From assembly GCA_017459225.1 (NCBI GenBank), contig JAFUDL010000419.1, positions 1-14,314 of the forward strand: a stretch of 14,314 bases of DNA. Direction: 5' to 3'. Origin of the DNA: Kiritimatiellia bacterium (GTDB taxonomy: Bacteria; Verrucomicrobiota; Kiritimatiellia; RFP12; UBA1067). Below are positions 1 to 5,981 of this stretch, piece after piece. A model generated the notes under the pieces. It did not search any database. It saw only the letters and a list, made by a program, of their open reading frames with translations, and was not told the origin of the DNA. Every line of letters begins with the position of its first letter. Position 1 is the first letter of the stretch. The translations under genes were made by a program, and so were the position numbers.

Positions 1-2
1 CT

Positions 3-185
3 TCGCGCCTTCTCGCGACTGCCGAAGGCACTGCCTTGTTCAACGACCTCTCGACCGGCCCGCCACGATGGCTCTACGATACGTCATGGAATCTGGCGCG
101 CGTTGTCGTGCGTGGCGCGGGCGTGGAAGGTTCGGTTGCGCCGGTGAAGGTGTCCGTTGCGGGAACCGTGTTCTACATGAGGTGA
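3..185 (+). CDS. C-terminal fragment of unidentified protein (5' end outside window)
   Basis: An open frame runs from the window edge to a TGA at 183-185. It encodes about 60 residues ending in ...SVAGTVFYMR. Its composition is protein-like, with alternating hydrophobic residues, whereas the two other forward frames read as arginine-rich noise. I do not recognise the family. The sequence GTALFNDLSTGPPRW and the beta-strand-like tail could come from a secreted or pilin-like protein, but this is a guess. The stop lies 4 bases before the next possible start (TTG at 190), and the AGGTGA at 180-185 could serve as that gene's ribosome binding site, so the two may be co-transcribed. Confidence 0.5.
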   Translation, partial: SRLLATAEGTALFNDLSTGPPRWLYDTSWNLARVVVRGAGVEGSVAPVKVSVAGTVFYMR

Positions 186-408
186 CGCATTGGGGTTTGA
201 GCATCTATACGGGTGCATCGTCACCGCAACGCTTGGGACGCTGCTGGGCGTCTGCGCGCTTCTAGCGGGTGCGAAGTTCATCCGCAATCGCGCGAAGGTG
301 TTGTCGTTGCTTGTGAGGGCGCACGGCGCGCTCTTTGCCGTGATGATGGGCACGATGGCCGCGGTTGGCGTTTTCAGGGGCTTTGCAAAGTTGCCCCAGA
401 ATTATGGC

Positions 409-506
409 ATTATGGAATTGTGGAATTATGGAAATGAGGCATTGGGCATTGATGGTGAAGCTCAATTTCATAATGCCTCAATGTCACAATTGCACAATTC
501 CATAAT
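409..506 (+). repeat. In-frame repeat element, copy 1
   Basis: The element is bounded by a perfect 14-bp inverted repeat, ATTATGGAATTGTG at 409-422 and its complement at 493-506. Its core, 424-477, is 54 bp and encodes NYGNEALGIDGEAQFHNA in the frame of the surface protein. Inside the core, ATTGGGC (441-447) can pair with GCTCAAT (460-466) with one G-U pair. The flanking sequence is built of related ATTATGG and GGAATTGTGG words. The core matches copy 2 at 50 of 54 positions. Confidence 0.75.
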
Positions 507-1348
507 TTCAGAATCAGACATCTCCAACGGCTGGCGCGTGGTTGAGACGCGCGAGAGCCGCGAGATAGTCGGGCGCGATGCCTTTGACGCTCCGCAGACA
601 TGCACGCCATGGCTTGCGCGCGGTGGATACAAGGACAAGACGCGGATTGCACCATACGGCTGGTTCTTCCCGTGGCGCGACGGAATCCTTGAGGAGATCA
701 CTGTCTTCTCCGAGGGCGAGCTGCGCCCGAACGTCCACACGAACTACTTCCCGCCGCCGTTTGACGCGCCGCTTGCGGTAGTGCCGTCCTTCAACTGGAA
801 CCTTCTGCCGGGCGGCGTCTCCAACGTGTTCTGGCACGCCGTCTCGCCGTCCAACTCTCTGGTGGTGACATGGGAGAACTCGCCAGTCAACCGCGATGTC
901 AACAGCCTCACCAACTTCCAGGCGGAGCTGTTCGCGGATGGCAGCTTCGAATACCGCTACGACGACCACACGATTGCCTACTCGCGTGTGCATCCGCTCG
1001 ACTTGGACTTCGACGGACTGCCCAACATGATTGATCCAGAGCCGGAGACGCCGCTAGGCGCACCCGTGTGGAATCAGAGCGATGCGTGGGCGGCTGCGGC
1101 GTTTCCGGGTAATGCAACAGAGATTGCTTCTGCGGGCGGCTATGCCGCATGGGCGATGCAGCGGGCGTCCGATCCGAACCGCCGTCTAGTCAGGCTCAAT
1201 GTCGCCTTGCAGGGCGGCAGATGGCCTGTGTGCGTTGATGTCGGCATTGTGCCCGTGATGGCGGACGGCAGTTCGGATCTGCTATACGCCATTGACTGCG
1301 GAGCGCAGGTGCCGTTCTCGCTCTCGGATGGGGAACTTGATGAATCTG

Positions 1349-1478
1349 CAATTGTGGAATTATGTAATTATGGAAATGAGGCATTGGGCATTGGCGGCGA
1401 AGCCCAATTTCATAATGCCACATTTACACATTTACACAATTTCACAATTATGGCATTGTGGCATTATGTCATTATGGA
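1349..1478 (+). repeat. In-frame repeat element, copy 2
   Basis: The core at 1366-1419 matches copy 1 at 50 of 54 bases and encodes NYGNEALGIGGEAQFHNA in the same frame, 942 bases (314 codons) downstream. The four differences keep the stem: ATTGGGC (1383-1389) pairs perfectly with GCCCAAT (1402-1408) across a 12-nt loop of the same length as in copy 1. The outer arms are degenerate ATTATGG and ACACAATT words. It replaces or interrupts the 3' end of the surface protein gene. Confidence 0.75.
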
Positions 1479-1503
1479 ACTATCCGGGAACTATCATGCG
1501 AGA

Positions 1504-1532
1504 TTCCAATTTGCCGCCGGATTTGGTATAAT
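1504..1532 (+). promoter_or_regulatory. Extended -10 promoter before purA
   Basis: A perfect TATAAT lies at 1527-1532, preceded by TG at 1524-1525 (extended -10 form). The -35 region at 1504-1509 (TTCCAA, 17-bp spacer) is weak, as expected for an extended -10 promoter. Transcription would start about 40-45 bases before the purA ATG. The same TTTGRTATAAT string occurs at 5491-5501. Confidence 0.6.
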
Positions 1533-1558
1533 ACGCGCGTTGGTTTTCAACAGGAAGA

Positions 1559-1585
1559 ATGAAGGCGGAGATTTTAATTCAATGA
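1559..1585 (+). CDS. Possible 8-codon leader peptide coupled to purA
   Basis: ATG at 1559 opens a frame encoding MKAEILIQ and stopping at TGA 1583-1585. The stop overlaps the purA start as ATGA (1582-1585). AGGAAG (1552-1557) lies only 1 base before this ATG, which is too close for an ideal ribosome binding site. The exact ATGA overlap is the classical arrangement for translational coupling, but an open frame this short can arise by chance. Confidence 0.22.
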   Translation: MKAEILIQ

Positions 1586-2928
1586 ATACGGTTCTGATCG
1601 GGTCCCAATGGGGCGACGAAGGAAAAGGCAAGATCATCGACGTGCTCACGAGCAAGGCCGACTACGTGGTGCGCTACCAGGGCGGCTCGAACGCGGGCCA
1701 CACCGTGATCGCGGACGGCGTGAAGCGCGTGCTGCGGCTCATCCCCAGCGGCATACTCCACGAGGGCAAGATATGCGTGATCGGCAACGGCGTGGTGATG
1801 AACCCCCTTGACCTCATCGAGGAGATCGAGACGATGCGCAAGACCGGCGTGGAGTGCCGCGGGCGTCTCTTCATCTCCACCCGCACCCAGATGGTGATGC
1901 TCTACCATCGCGCCCTCGACAAGGCCGAGGAGGCCGCACGCGCGAAGGAGAAGAAGATCGGCACCACCGGCCGCGGAATAGGTCCCGCCTACGCCGCCAA
2001 GGTGAGCCGCACGGGCCTCAGGTGCGGCGACATGCTCTCCGCCGACTTCCTCGACCTCGTGCGCGAGCAGGTGGCCGAGACGAACGCGAAGCTGCGCATG
2101 CTCAAGGCAGAGCGCGTGGACGAAGGCGACCAGATCGAGGTGCCTGGCTGCACCATCAAGGACTACCAGCTCGACGCCGACGAGATCGTGGCCATCTACG
2201 CCGCCGCCAAGGAGAAGCTCTCCCCCTACATCATCGACACCGTGCCTCTACTCCACAAGGCCAAGGCCGAAGGCAAGGCGATCCTCATGGAAGGCGCCCA
2301 GGGCACGATGCTCGACATCGACTTCGGCACCTATCCGTTCGTCACCTCCTCCAATCCCACCTCCGGCGGCGCGTGCATCGGCACAGGACTGTCCCCGCGC
2401 GACATCGACTGCGTCGTCGGCGTCGTCAAGGCGTACACAACGCGCGTCGGCGAAGGCCCGTTCCCCACCGAGCTCTACAACGCCGCAGACAAGCAGGATT
2501 CCGACGGACGCACGATGGCCGAGCGCGGGCACGAGTTCGGCGCCGTCACGAAGCGTCCGCGCCGCACGGGCTGGTACGACGCCGTAATCGCGCGCTATGC
2601 GCAGCAGGTGAACGGCGTGGACTACTGGGCGCTCACGAAGCTCGACGTGCTCGACACGCTCCCGAAGATCAAGATCTGCGTCGCGTACGAGCTGGACGGC
2701 AAACGCATCGACTACATGCCGAGCTCATCCTCCGAGCTCGCGCGCGTGAAGCCCATCTACGAGGAGATGGACGGCTGGATGTGCGAGACCTCCAACATCA
2801 CACGCATCGAGGATCTTCCGCCGAAGGCCAAGGCGTACGTCGATCGTCTCATAGAGCTTTCCGGCGCCAAGCTCGGCATTCTCTCCATCGGACCCGCCCG
2901 CGAGTCAACACTCAGGATCGCGCTGTGA
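1582..2928 (+). CDS. purA: Adenylosuccinate synthetase
   Basis: This enzyme joins IMP and aspartate using GTP to make adenylosuccinate, the first committed step from IMP to AMP, in the cytosol. The 448-residue product is close to the family's usual 430 or so. Visible family motifs are WGDEGKGK (residues 10-17, catalytic Asp12), GGSNAGHTV (catalytic His40), GTTGRGIGPAY (127-137), GAQGTMLDIDFGTYPFVTSS, the TRVGEGPFPTEL loop, GAVTKRPRRTGWYD, and TKLDVLD from residue 352 in the guanine-binding part. ATG 1582 is chosen because the protein then begins exactly at the family N-terminus (MNTVLIGSQWGDEG). GAAGGCGGAG at 1561-1570 may be the ribosome binding site, 11 bases upstream. The frame stays open upstream to 190, but that part belongs to another gene. 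The gene has its own promoter at 1527-1532, and its stop overlaps the cdsA GTG. Confidence 0.97.
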   Translation: MNTVLIGSQWGDEGKGKIIDVLTSKADYVVRYQGGSNAGHTVIADGVKRVLRLIPSGILHEGKICVIGNGVVMNPLDLIEEIETMRKTGVECRGRLFISTRTQMVMLYHRALDKAEEAARAKEKKIGTTGRGIGPAYAAKVSRTGLRCGDMLSADFLDLVREQVAETNAKLRMLKAERVDEGDQIEVPGCTIKDYQLDADEIVAIYAAAKEKLSPYIIDTVPLLHKAKAEGKAILMEGAQGTMLDIDFGTYPFVTSSNPTSGGACIGTGLSPRDIDCVVGVVKAYTTRVGEGPFPTELYNAADKQDSDGRTMAERGHEFGAVTKRPRRTGWYDAVIARYAQQVNGVDYWALTKLDVLDTLPKIKICVAYELDGKRIDYMPSSSSELARVKPIYEEMDGWMCETSNITRIEDLPPKAKAYVDRLIELSGAKLGILSIGPARESTLRIAL

Positions 2929-3827
2929 ACCCGACATTGAAGAGAACGTTGTGCGGGCTCGCGGTTGGCGCGGCGGTTGTCGTGTTCTTCCTGTACTGTC
3001 CGCTGAAGGTGGTGCCGATCTTTCTGCTGGCGATTTCGCTCTTGGTGCAGCTTGAGTTCTACCAGATGACGCGCAAGTACGAGCCCGTGACGTGGTTCGG
3101 GCTCATGCTAGGCGCGGCATGGATAATCGCCACTGCTGCGTTTCCGGGTCCGGTGGGATTCGCCGGCGGCATGGTTGGCCTGTGCGCTGGAGGAGTGCCG
3201 GTCATGTTCCTCCTCTCGTGCATCGTCCTCTTTTCGCCGCGCTACACTAAGCCCATCGGCACAATCGCCGTGACGTTGGCCGGCTTCCTCTACGTGCCGT
3301 TCCTACTTTCGTTCTTCCTGCGCCTTGTGCAGCTCGCGGGCGACCCGGACGTGTTTCTCTTCTCGATGCCCGATACCCGCGTGGGGCTCTACACACTGCT
3401 CGCCGTGATCGCGCTCGCGAAGTTCTCGGATACCGGCGGCTTCGCGTTCGGCATGGCGTTCGGCAAGCACAAGATGTGCCCGGCGATAAGCCCCAAGAAG
3501 TCATGGGAGGGGCTTGCGGGCTCGATGGTTTTCGCCACCGCGACCGCGGCGGTTTTCCTGGCTCTCGCGCGAAAGTTCGGATGGGGCGATCACTGCCTTC
3601 TCTGGAAGTACTTCACATGGCCGCTTGTGGTGCCTGCGGGAATATGCTTCGCGCTCGCGGCAACGGCGGGCGACCTGATCGAGAGCAGGTTCAAGCGCGA
3701 ATGCGGCGTAAAGGACTCCGCCACTTTCATGCCCGCCGGCATGGGCGGCTTCCTCGACATGCTCGACTCGATCATCTTTCTGCCGGCGCTCGTCTATCCC
3801 GTTGAACTCTATCTTTTCTGGGGGTGA
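2925..3827 (+). CDS. cdsA: Phosphatidate cytidylyltransferase (CDP-diacylglycerol synthase)
   Basis: This inner-membrane enzyme makes CDP-diacylglycerol from phosphatidic acid and CTP, the branch point for bacterial phospholipids. The 300-residue product has about seven or eight hydrophobic stretches. The conserved loop KFSDTGGFAFG...SPKKSWEG starts at residue 166, and the C-terminal CDP-alcohol signature SRFKRECGVKD starts at residue 254, followed by GMGGFLDMLDS. The signature usually ends PGHGG..DR.DS. Here the His is Met, the Arg is Met, and one residue is added after the Pro. The GTG start at 2925 overlaps the purA stop (GTGA), which suggests translational coupling. No Shine-Dalgarno sequence is needed or obvious. 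In the same reading frame the upstream sequence is arginine-rich noise overlapping purA, so longer starts are rejected. Confidence 0.95.
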   Translation: MNPTLKRTLCGLAVGAAVVVFFLYCPLKVVPIFLLAISLLVQLEFYQMTRKYEPVTWFGLMLGAAWIIATAAFPGPVGFAGGMVGLCAGGVPVMFLLSCIVLFSPRYTKPIGTIAVTLAGFLYVPFLLSFFLRLVQLAGDPDVFLFSMPDTRVGLYTLLAVIALAKFSDTGGFAFGMAFGKHKMCPAISPKKSWEGLAGSMVFATATAAVFLALARKFGWGDHCLLWKYFTWPLVVPAGICFALAATAGDLIESRFKRECGVKDSATFMPAGMGGFLDMLDSIIFLPALVYPVELYLFWG

Positions 3828-3829
3828 CG

Positions 3830-4612
3830 ATGAGGCTTTTGATGCTAGGCGACGTGGTTGGATCGCCCGGACGTCGCATCCTGCGCGAGAACCTTCCGCG
3901 AATCCGCCGCGAACTTGGCGTGGCGGCGGTGGTGGTGAACGCCGAGAACGCGGCCGCAGGATCTGGCCTCACCGTGGCGCTCGCGAAGGAGATATTCGAC
4001 GCTGGCGCTGACGCGATTACGCTAGGCGACCATGCGTGGGGACAGAAGGAGTTCGCCTCGACGATAGGACAGCTTCAGAACGTGGTGCGCCCGGCGAATT
4101 TCCCGCAGTCCGCTCCCGGGAAGGGCTGGACCCTCGTCACCACGCCCATCTGCCGCTTCGCCTTGCTGAACCTGCAGGGACGCGTCTTCATGGGCCCGAT
4201 GGACTGTCCTTTCCGCGCGGCCGACGCTGCGATCAGGGAAATGCCCAAGGACGTTCCCGCGTTCGTCGACTTCCACGCCGAGGCGACAAGCGAGAAGATC
4301 GCGCTTGCCCACTATCTCGACGGACGCGTCACCGCAGTCGTGGGCACGCACACGCACGTGCAGACTTCCGACGCAGTCGTCCTTCCAGGCGGCACCGCCT
4401 TTCAGAGCGACCTTGGCATGACCGGCCCCTGGTATTCTTCGATCGGACGCGACTTCAAGCCCGTGCTGCAGAAGTTCCTCACCGGCATCCCCGCCCGCTT
4501 TGACGTGGCCGAAGGCCCCGCCACGCTGGAAGGCGCCGTGATCGACTTCTCGCCCGCCACACGCAAGGCAACAGGCATCACCGCCTTCCGCTACCGCGAA
4601 CCGCTCGCATGA
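3830..4612 (+). CDS. YmdB-family metallophosphoesterase (TIGR00282-like)
   Basis: This looks like a small calcineurin-fold phosphodiesterase of the YmdB/DR1281 family. Characterised members hydrolyse 2',3'- or 3',5'-cyclic nucleotides and affect stress and biofilm behaviour. The motifs appear in order: GDVVG (Asp8), NAEN (Glu39, Asn40), LGDHAW (66-70), VDFHAE, GTHTHVQT and DLGMTG. The family normally has GNH where this protein has GDH (Asp67), a change at a metal-bridging position. The 260-residue length is usual. ATG 3830 gives the family N-terminus MRLLMLGDVVG and follows GGGGGTG at 3820-3826. GTG 3824, overlapping the cdsA stop as GTGA, is an alternative adding two residues. It is the last gene of the purA-cdsA run and converges on yoeB 32 bases away. 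Confidence 0.92.
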   Translation: MRLLMLGDVVGSPGRRILRENLPRIRRELGVAAVVVNAENAAAGSGLTVALAKEIFDAGADAITLGDHAWGQKEFASTIGQLQNVVRPANFPQSAPGKGWTLVTTPICRFALLNLQGRVFMGPMDCPFRAADAAIREMPKDVPAFVDFHAEATSEKIALAHYLDGRVTAVVGTHTHVQTSDAVVLPGGTAFQSDLGMTGPWYSSIGRDFKPVLQKFLTGIPARFDVAEGPATLEGAVIDFSPATRKATGITAFRYREPLA

Positions 4613-4644
4613 AACGGGACACCTGCCGGTGCCACAGCTGGGGT

Positions 4645-4902
4645 TTATTCATAATGCCCCGCGCAGGAATAGATTCGGAGCGTATCGCCTTCGATTCGAA
4701 AGACGATTCGGTTCTGCTGGTCAATACGGACACTCCACCAACCAGAAAGATTGTCTTTGAGCGGTTCCGGGTTGCCAATGCAGCCGTAGCCGTTTCTATC
4801 AATGCTTTTCAGAAGGTTGTTGATTCGCTTGAGCGTCTTCGCGTCGCGGACCTGCCAGGCGGAATATTCGTCCCACGCGCGGTCGTGCCAAAGTTTTTTC
4901 AC
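4645..4902 (-). CDS. yoeB: YoeB-type mRNA interferase toxin
   Basis: This is a ribosome-dependent endoribonuclease of the RelE/YoeB fold that cleaves mRNA in the A site. At 85 residues it matches YoeB length (84 in E. coli), and the catalytic residues fall at the same numbers: Glu46, Arg65, His83 and Tyr84, with Arg59. The signature GNPEPLKDNLSGWWSVRID is clear, as is the N-terminal KKLWHDRAWDEY. The start is GTG (4902-4900), overlapping the antitoxin stop (TGA 4901-4899) by 4 bases, so translation is coupled to the antitoxin. All key residues are intact, so it is probably active. It converges on the YmdB-family gene. Confidence 0.94.
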   Translation of the reverse strand: MKKLWHDRAWDEYSAWQVRDAKTLKRINNLLKSIDRNGYGCIGNPEPLKDNLSGWWSVRIDQQNRIVFRIEGDTLRIYSCAGHYE

Positions 4903-5216
4903 GCGACGGTCCTCCGGCTGCGACGTGAGGTGCGGGGCGACTTGGATCGCGGCCTTGCCACCGCCTTGTCATCTTCAAGGAGATCATGGTAATGGCAGTT
5001 GCGTCCATGTTCCACGTCGTCTATCCTCTGAAGCAGCTCCGAGATAGGACGTGCTGAAGGATCGCGTGCCTGCACCTTGAACGGAATAGCGCGCTCGTTG
5101 ATGGATTGACGGATGAACACCATGATCGCCGAGGACATTGTGAGCCCCATCTGGGCGAAGAGTTCTTCGGCCTGCCGCTTGGTCTCATCGTCAATTCTGA
5201 AGTTTACCTGTGCCAT
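4899..5216 (-). CDS. relB: RelB/DinJ-family antitoxin
   Basis: This is a ribbon-helix-helix antitoxin that would bind its own promoter through the N-terminus and neutralise YoeB through the C-terminus. The N-terminal AQVNFRIDDETKRQAEELF..MGLTMSSAIMVFIRQ is the DinJ/RelB DNA-binding half, followed by IPFKVQARDPSA. I choose ATG at 5216-5214 because the family starts MA.VNFRIDD and an AGGAGA lies 9 bases upstream. A start 7 codons earlier (5237) is possible. The 105-residue product ends in an unusual strongly basic tail after LLEDD (ARPRSKSPRTSRRSRR...), which may be an out-of-frame extension. YoeB is classically paired with the Phd-fold antitoxin YefM, so this pairing is a mixed one. Confidence 0.9.
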   Translation of the reverse strand: MAQVNFRIDDETKRQAEELFAQMGLTMSSAIMVFIRQSINERAIPFKVQARDPSARPISELLQRIDDVEHGRNCHYHDLLEDDKAVARPRSKSPRTSRRSRRTVA

Positions 5217-5242
5217 AATTCTGATTCTCCTTTGCACAGCAC

Positions 5243-5272
5243 AGTATATCAGAATCGTACTTGCAGTGTCAA
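5243..5272 (-). promoter_or_regulatory. Toxin-antitoxin promoter with possible operator
   Basis: On the minus strand a perfect TTGACA (5272-5267) is followed after 18 bases by TATACT (5248-5243), with a TG one base before the -10. The initiation point would be about 20 bases before the antitoxin ATG. GATTCT at 5223-5228 and AGAATC at 5251-5256 form a 6-bp inverted repeat around the -10 and could be an operator for the ribbon-helix-helix antitoxin. The operator part is weak. Confidence 0.7.
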
Positions 5273-5310
5273 GAAGATGCTATACAATTCAGTTTGCGCC
5301 AAAACGGTAG

Positions 5311-5331
5311 GGCGCGATCACCGAGCGCGCC
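5311..5331 (+). repeat. 9-3-9 hairpin repeat (REP-like), copy A
   Basis: GGCGCGATC, loop ACC, GAGCGCGCC: nine-base arms pair except for one A-G position, with a 3-nt loop. It is preceded by CGGTAG, as in copy C at 10886. It lies in the intergenic region between the toxin-antitoxin promoter and the island promoter. Confidence 0.55.
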
Positions 5332-5374
5332 GAAGAATCGAAATCTTATAGCTCGCCCAGCATTGCGGCGACCG

Positions 5375-5413
5375 CCAATTGACCATTGGCAACATTTTCA
5401 CACTGGCAACATT
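5375..5413. repeat. Short word-like intergenic repeats
   Basis: TGGCAACATT occurs twice with a 17-base period (5387-5396 and 5404-5413). CCAAT and ATTGG (5375-5379, 5385-5389) form a small inverted repeat. A similar run of CCAACT words lies at 10913-10943, after hairpin copy C. I see no gene in 5273-5471. Confidence 0.4.
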
Positions 5414-5471
5414 AACCAACTGCCGCTCCCCCGCTCGACAACTCCACGGCGAAACTTTCTTCTGCATTCCG

Positions 5472-5501
5472 TTGCAAAGCACGCCTTGGGTTTGATATAA
5501 T
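5472..5501 (+). promoter_or_regulatory. Promoter reading toward the Z1 operon
   Basis: TTGCAA (5472-5477), an 18-base spacer, then a perfect TATAAT (5496-5501) preceded by TG at 5493-5494. The TTTGATATAAT string closely resembles TTTGGTATAAT before purA. Transcription would start near 5508, leaving an untranslated leader of about 470 bases before the Z1 gene. Confidence 0.6.
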
Positions 5502-5639
5502 TTCAACTGCTTCCGAAAGGGAGCGGCTGCTCTTTGACATCGGCGGACGCATCAAGGTCCGCCATCGGGCCAAAGTCTGGTGGCGTTGCGCTTCCCGCGT
5601 GACCGCCATGACAACGGCCAGAACCTCGCAACACTGGGA

Positions 5640-5660
5640 GAACGGGCATCCTGCCCGTTC
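5640..5660 (+). repeat. 9-3-9 hairpin repeat (REP-like), copy B
   Basis: GAACGGGCA, loop TCC, TGCCCGTTC: a perfect 9-bp stem with a 3-nt loop. It has the same arm and loop length as copies A and C, and shares the TCC loop with C, although the stem sequence differs. Confidence 0.65.
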
Positions 5661-5834
5661 GTAACCAAGATCCGAGGAGCCGGGAATTCCCGAAAGGATT
5701 TCGGCAACTCCCTTGCAGCGCAGCAATGCGCGAATGGGGAACGTACGCAATCTTGCGTATTTGGCTTCAGTCTAAAATCGCCAATTTTCAGCAAAGAGCC
5801 GAGTATGTAAGATACGCTGCGTGGGCAGGTCCCG

Positions 5835-5924
5835 CGTGGCGTGTCTTAAGTTCGTGTTTTTTGCAGGGCGTTTGGCGATGCCTAGACTGGAACATGGATC
5901 TACAGGCACGCCACGTTCTTTTTC
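5835..5924 (+). terminator. Candidate conditional intrinsic terminator upstream of Z1 gene
   Basis: 5835-5846 pairs with 5904-5915 (12 bp, one G-U; core GTGGCGTG/CACGCCAC), followed at once by TTCTTTTTC (5916-5924). The loop of 57 bases is long and contains its own small stems, so this is not a textbook terminator. The 5' arm is also the 3' arm of the 18-bp hairpin at 5808-5848, so the two structures exclude each other, as in attenuators. No experimental support; inference from pairing only. Confidence 0.25.
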
Positions 5925-5981
5925 TGCGCCGTCGCGGCAGGCCTTGTGAAGTAGGCGCGACTTGTAGGAGCTTTCGAAGGA

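Larger units (their letters stand above)
190..1581 (+). pseudogene. Membrane-anchored surface-type protein, truncated, no stop codon of its own
   Basis: The frame opens after a stop at 178-180. TTG at 190, preceded by AGGTGA, is the best start. The first 65 residues hold two hydrophobic segments (about residues 9-30 and 44-62). The body carries GWFFPWRDG, NWNLLPGG and DLDFDGLPNMIDPEPE (about residues 275-290), an acidic, possibly calcium-binding segment of the kind I associate with surface proteins of PVC-group bacteria. Two copies of an in-frame repeat sit in the protein (NYGNEALGI[D/G]GEAQFHNA), one just after the second hydrophobic segment and one at the end. The frame does not stop. It runs through repeat-derived sequence, a promoter and into purA without a termination codon. 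I take it as a gene whose 3' part was lost or replaced by the second repeat. A surface-protein/PurA fusion of about 912 residues is formally encoded but unlikely. Function unknown. Confidence 0.5.
5509..5961 (+). promoter_or_regulatory. Hairpin-dense leader / possible structured RNA
   Basis: No convincing gene occurs here, but inverted repeats follow one another: GCTTCC-GAAA-GGGAGC (5509-5524, a GNRA-type loop), GGCGGAC/GTCCGCC (5542-5548/5557-5563), the 9-3-9 hairpin (5640-5660), the palindrome CGGGAATTCCCG (5681-5692), CCGAAA/TTTCGG (5690-5704), TACGCA/TGCGTA (5744-5759), an 18-bp stem with four G-U pairs (5808-5825/5831-5848, loop CAGGT) and GTCGCG/CGCGAC (5931-5936/5956-5961). The 3' half of the 18-bp stem can pair instead with 5904-5915. 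I do not recognise a known RNA family. It may be a regulatory leader, an independent small RNA, or accumulated repeats. Confidence 0.4.

Noticed and set aside
409..506. CRISPR-like array or insertion sequence ends
   Set aside because: Only two distant copies, no regular spacers, no transposase gene and no target-site duplication visible.
1854..2924. Long N-terminal extension of the cdsA frame over purA
   Set aside because: The translation is almost entirely Arg, His, Ala and Gly, typical of an out-of-frame GC-rich gene. cdsA starts at GTG 2925.
4613..4644. Bidirectional terminator between the YmdB-family gene and yoeB
   Set aside because: CACC/GGTG around 4620-4631 gives only a short stem and there is no adequate T-tract on either side.
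4609..4992. Plus-strand open frame of 127 codons starting near the end of the YmdB-family gene
   Set aside because: It is antisense to the clear YoeB/RelB genes, whose catalytic residues and GTGA overlap are convincing.
5580..5810. Plus-strand open frame of 76 codons in the leader region
   Set aside because: It runs across the 9-3-9 hairpin and palindromes, has no good ribosome binding site and no recognisable protein character. The peptide GERASCPFV is just the translated hairpin.
5217..5981. tRNA, tmRNA, RNase P or signal-recognition RNA in the gene-free stretch
   Set aside because: None of their conserved core motifs could be found by eye on either strand.
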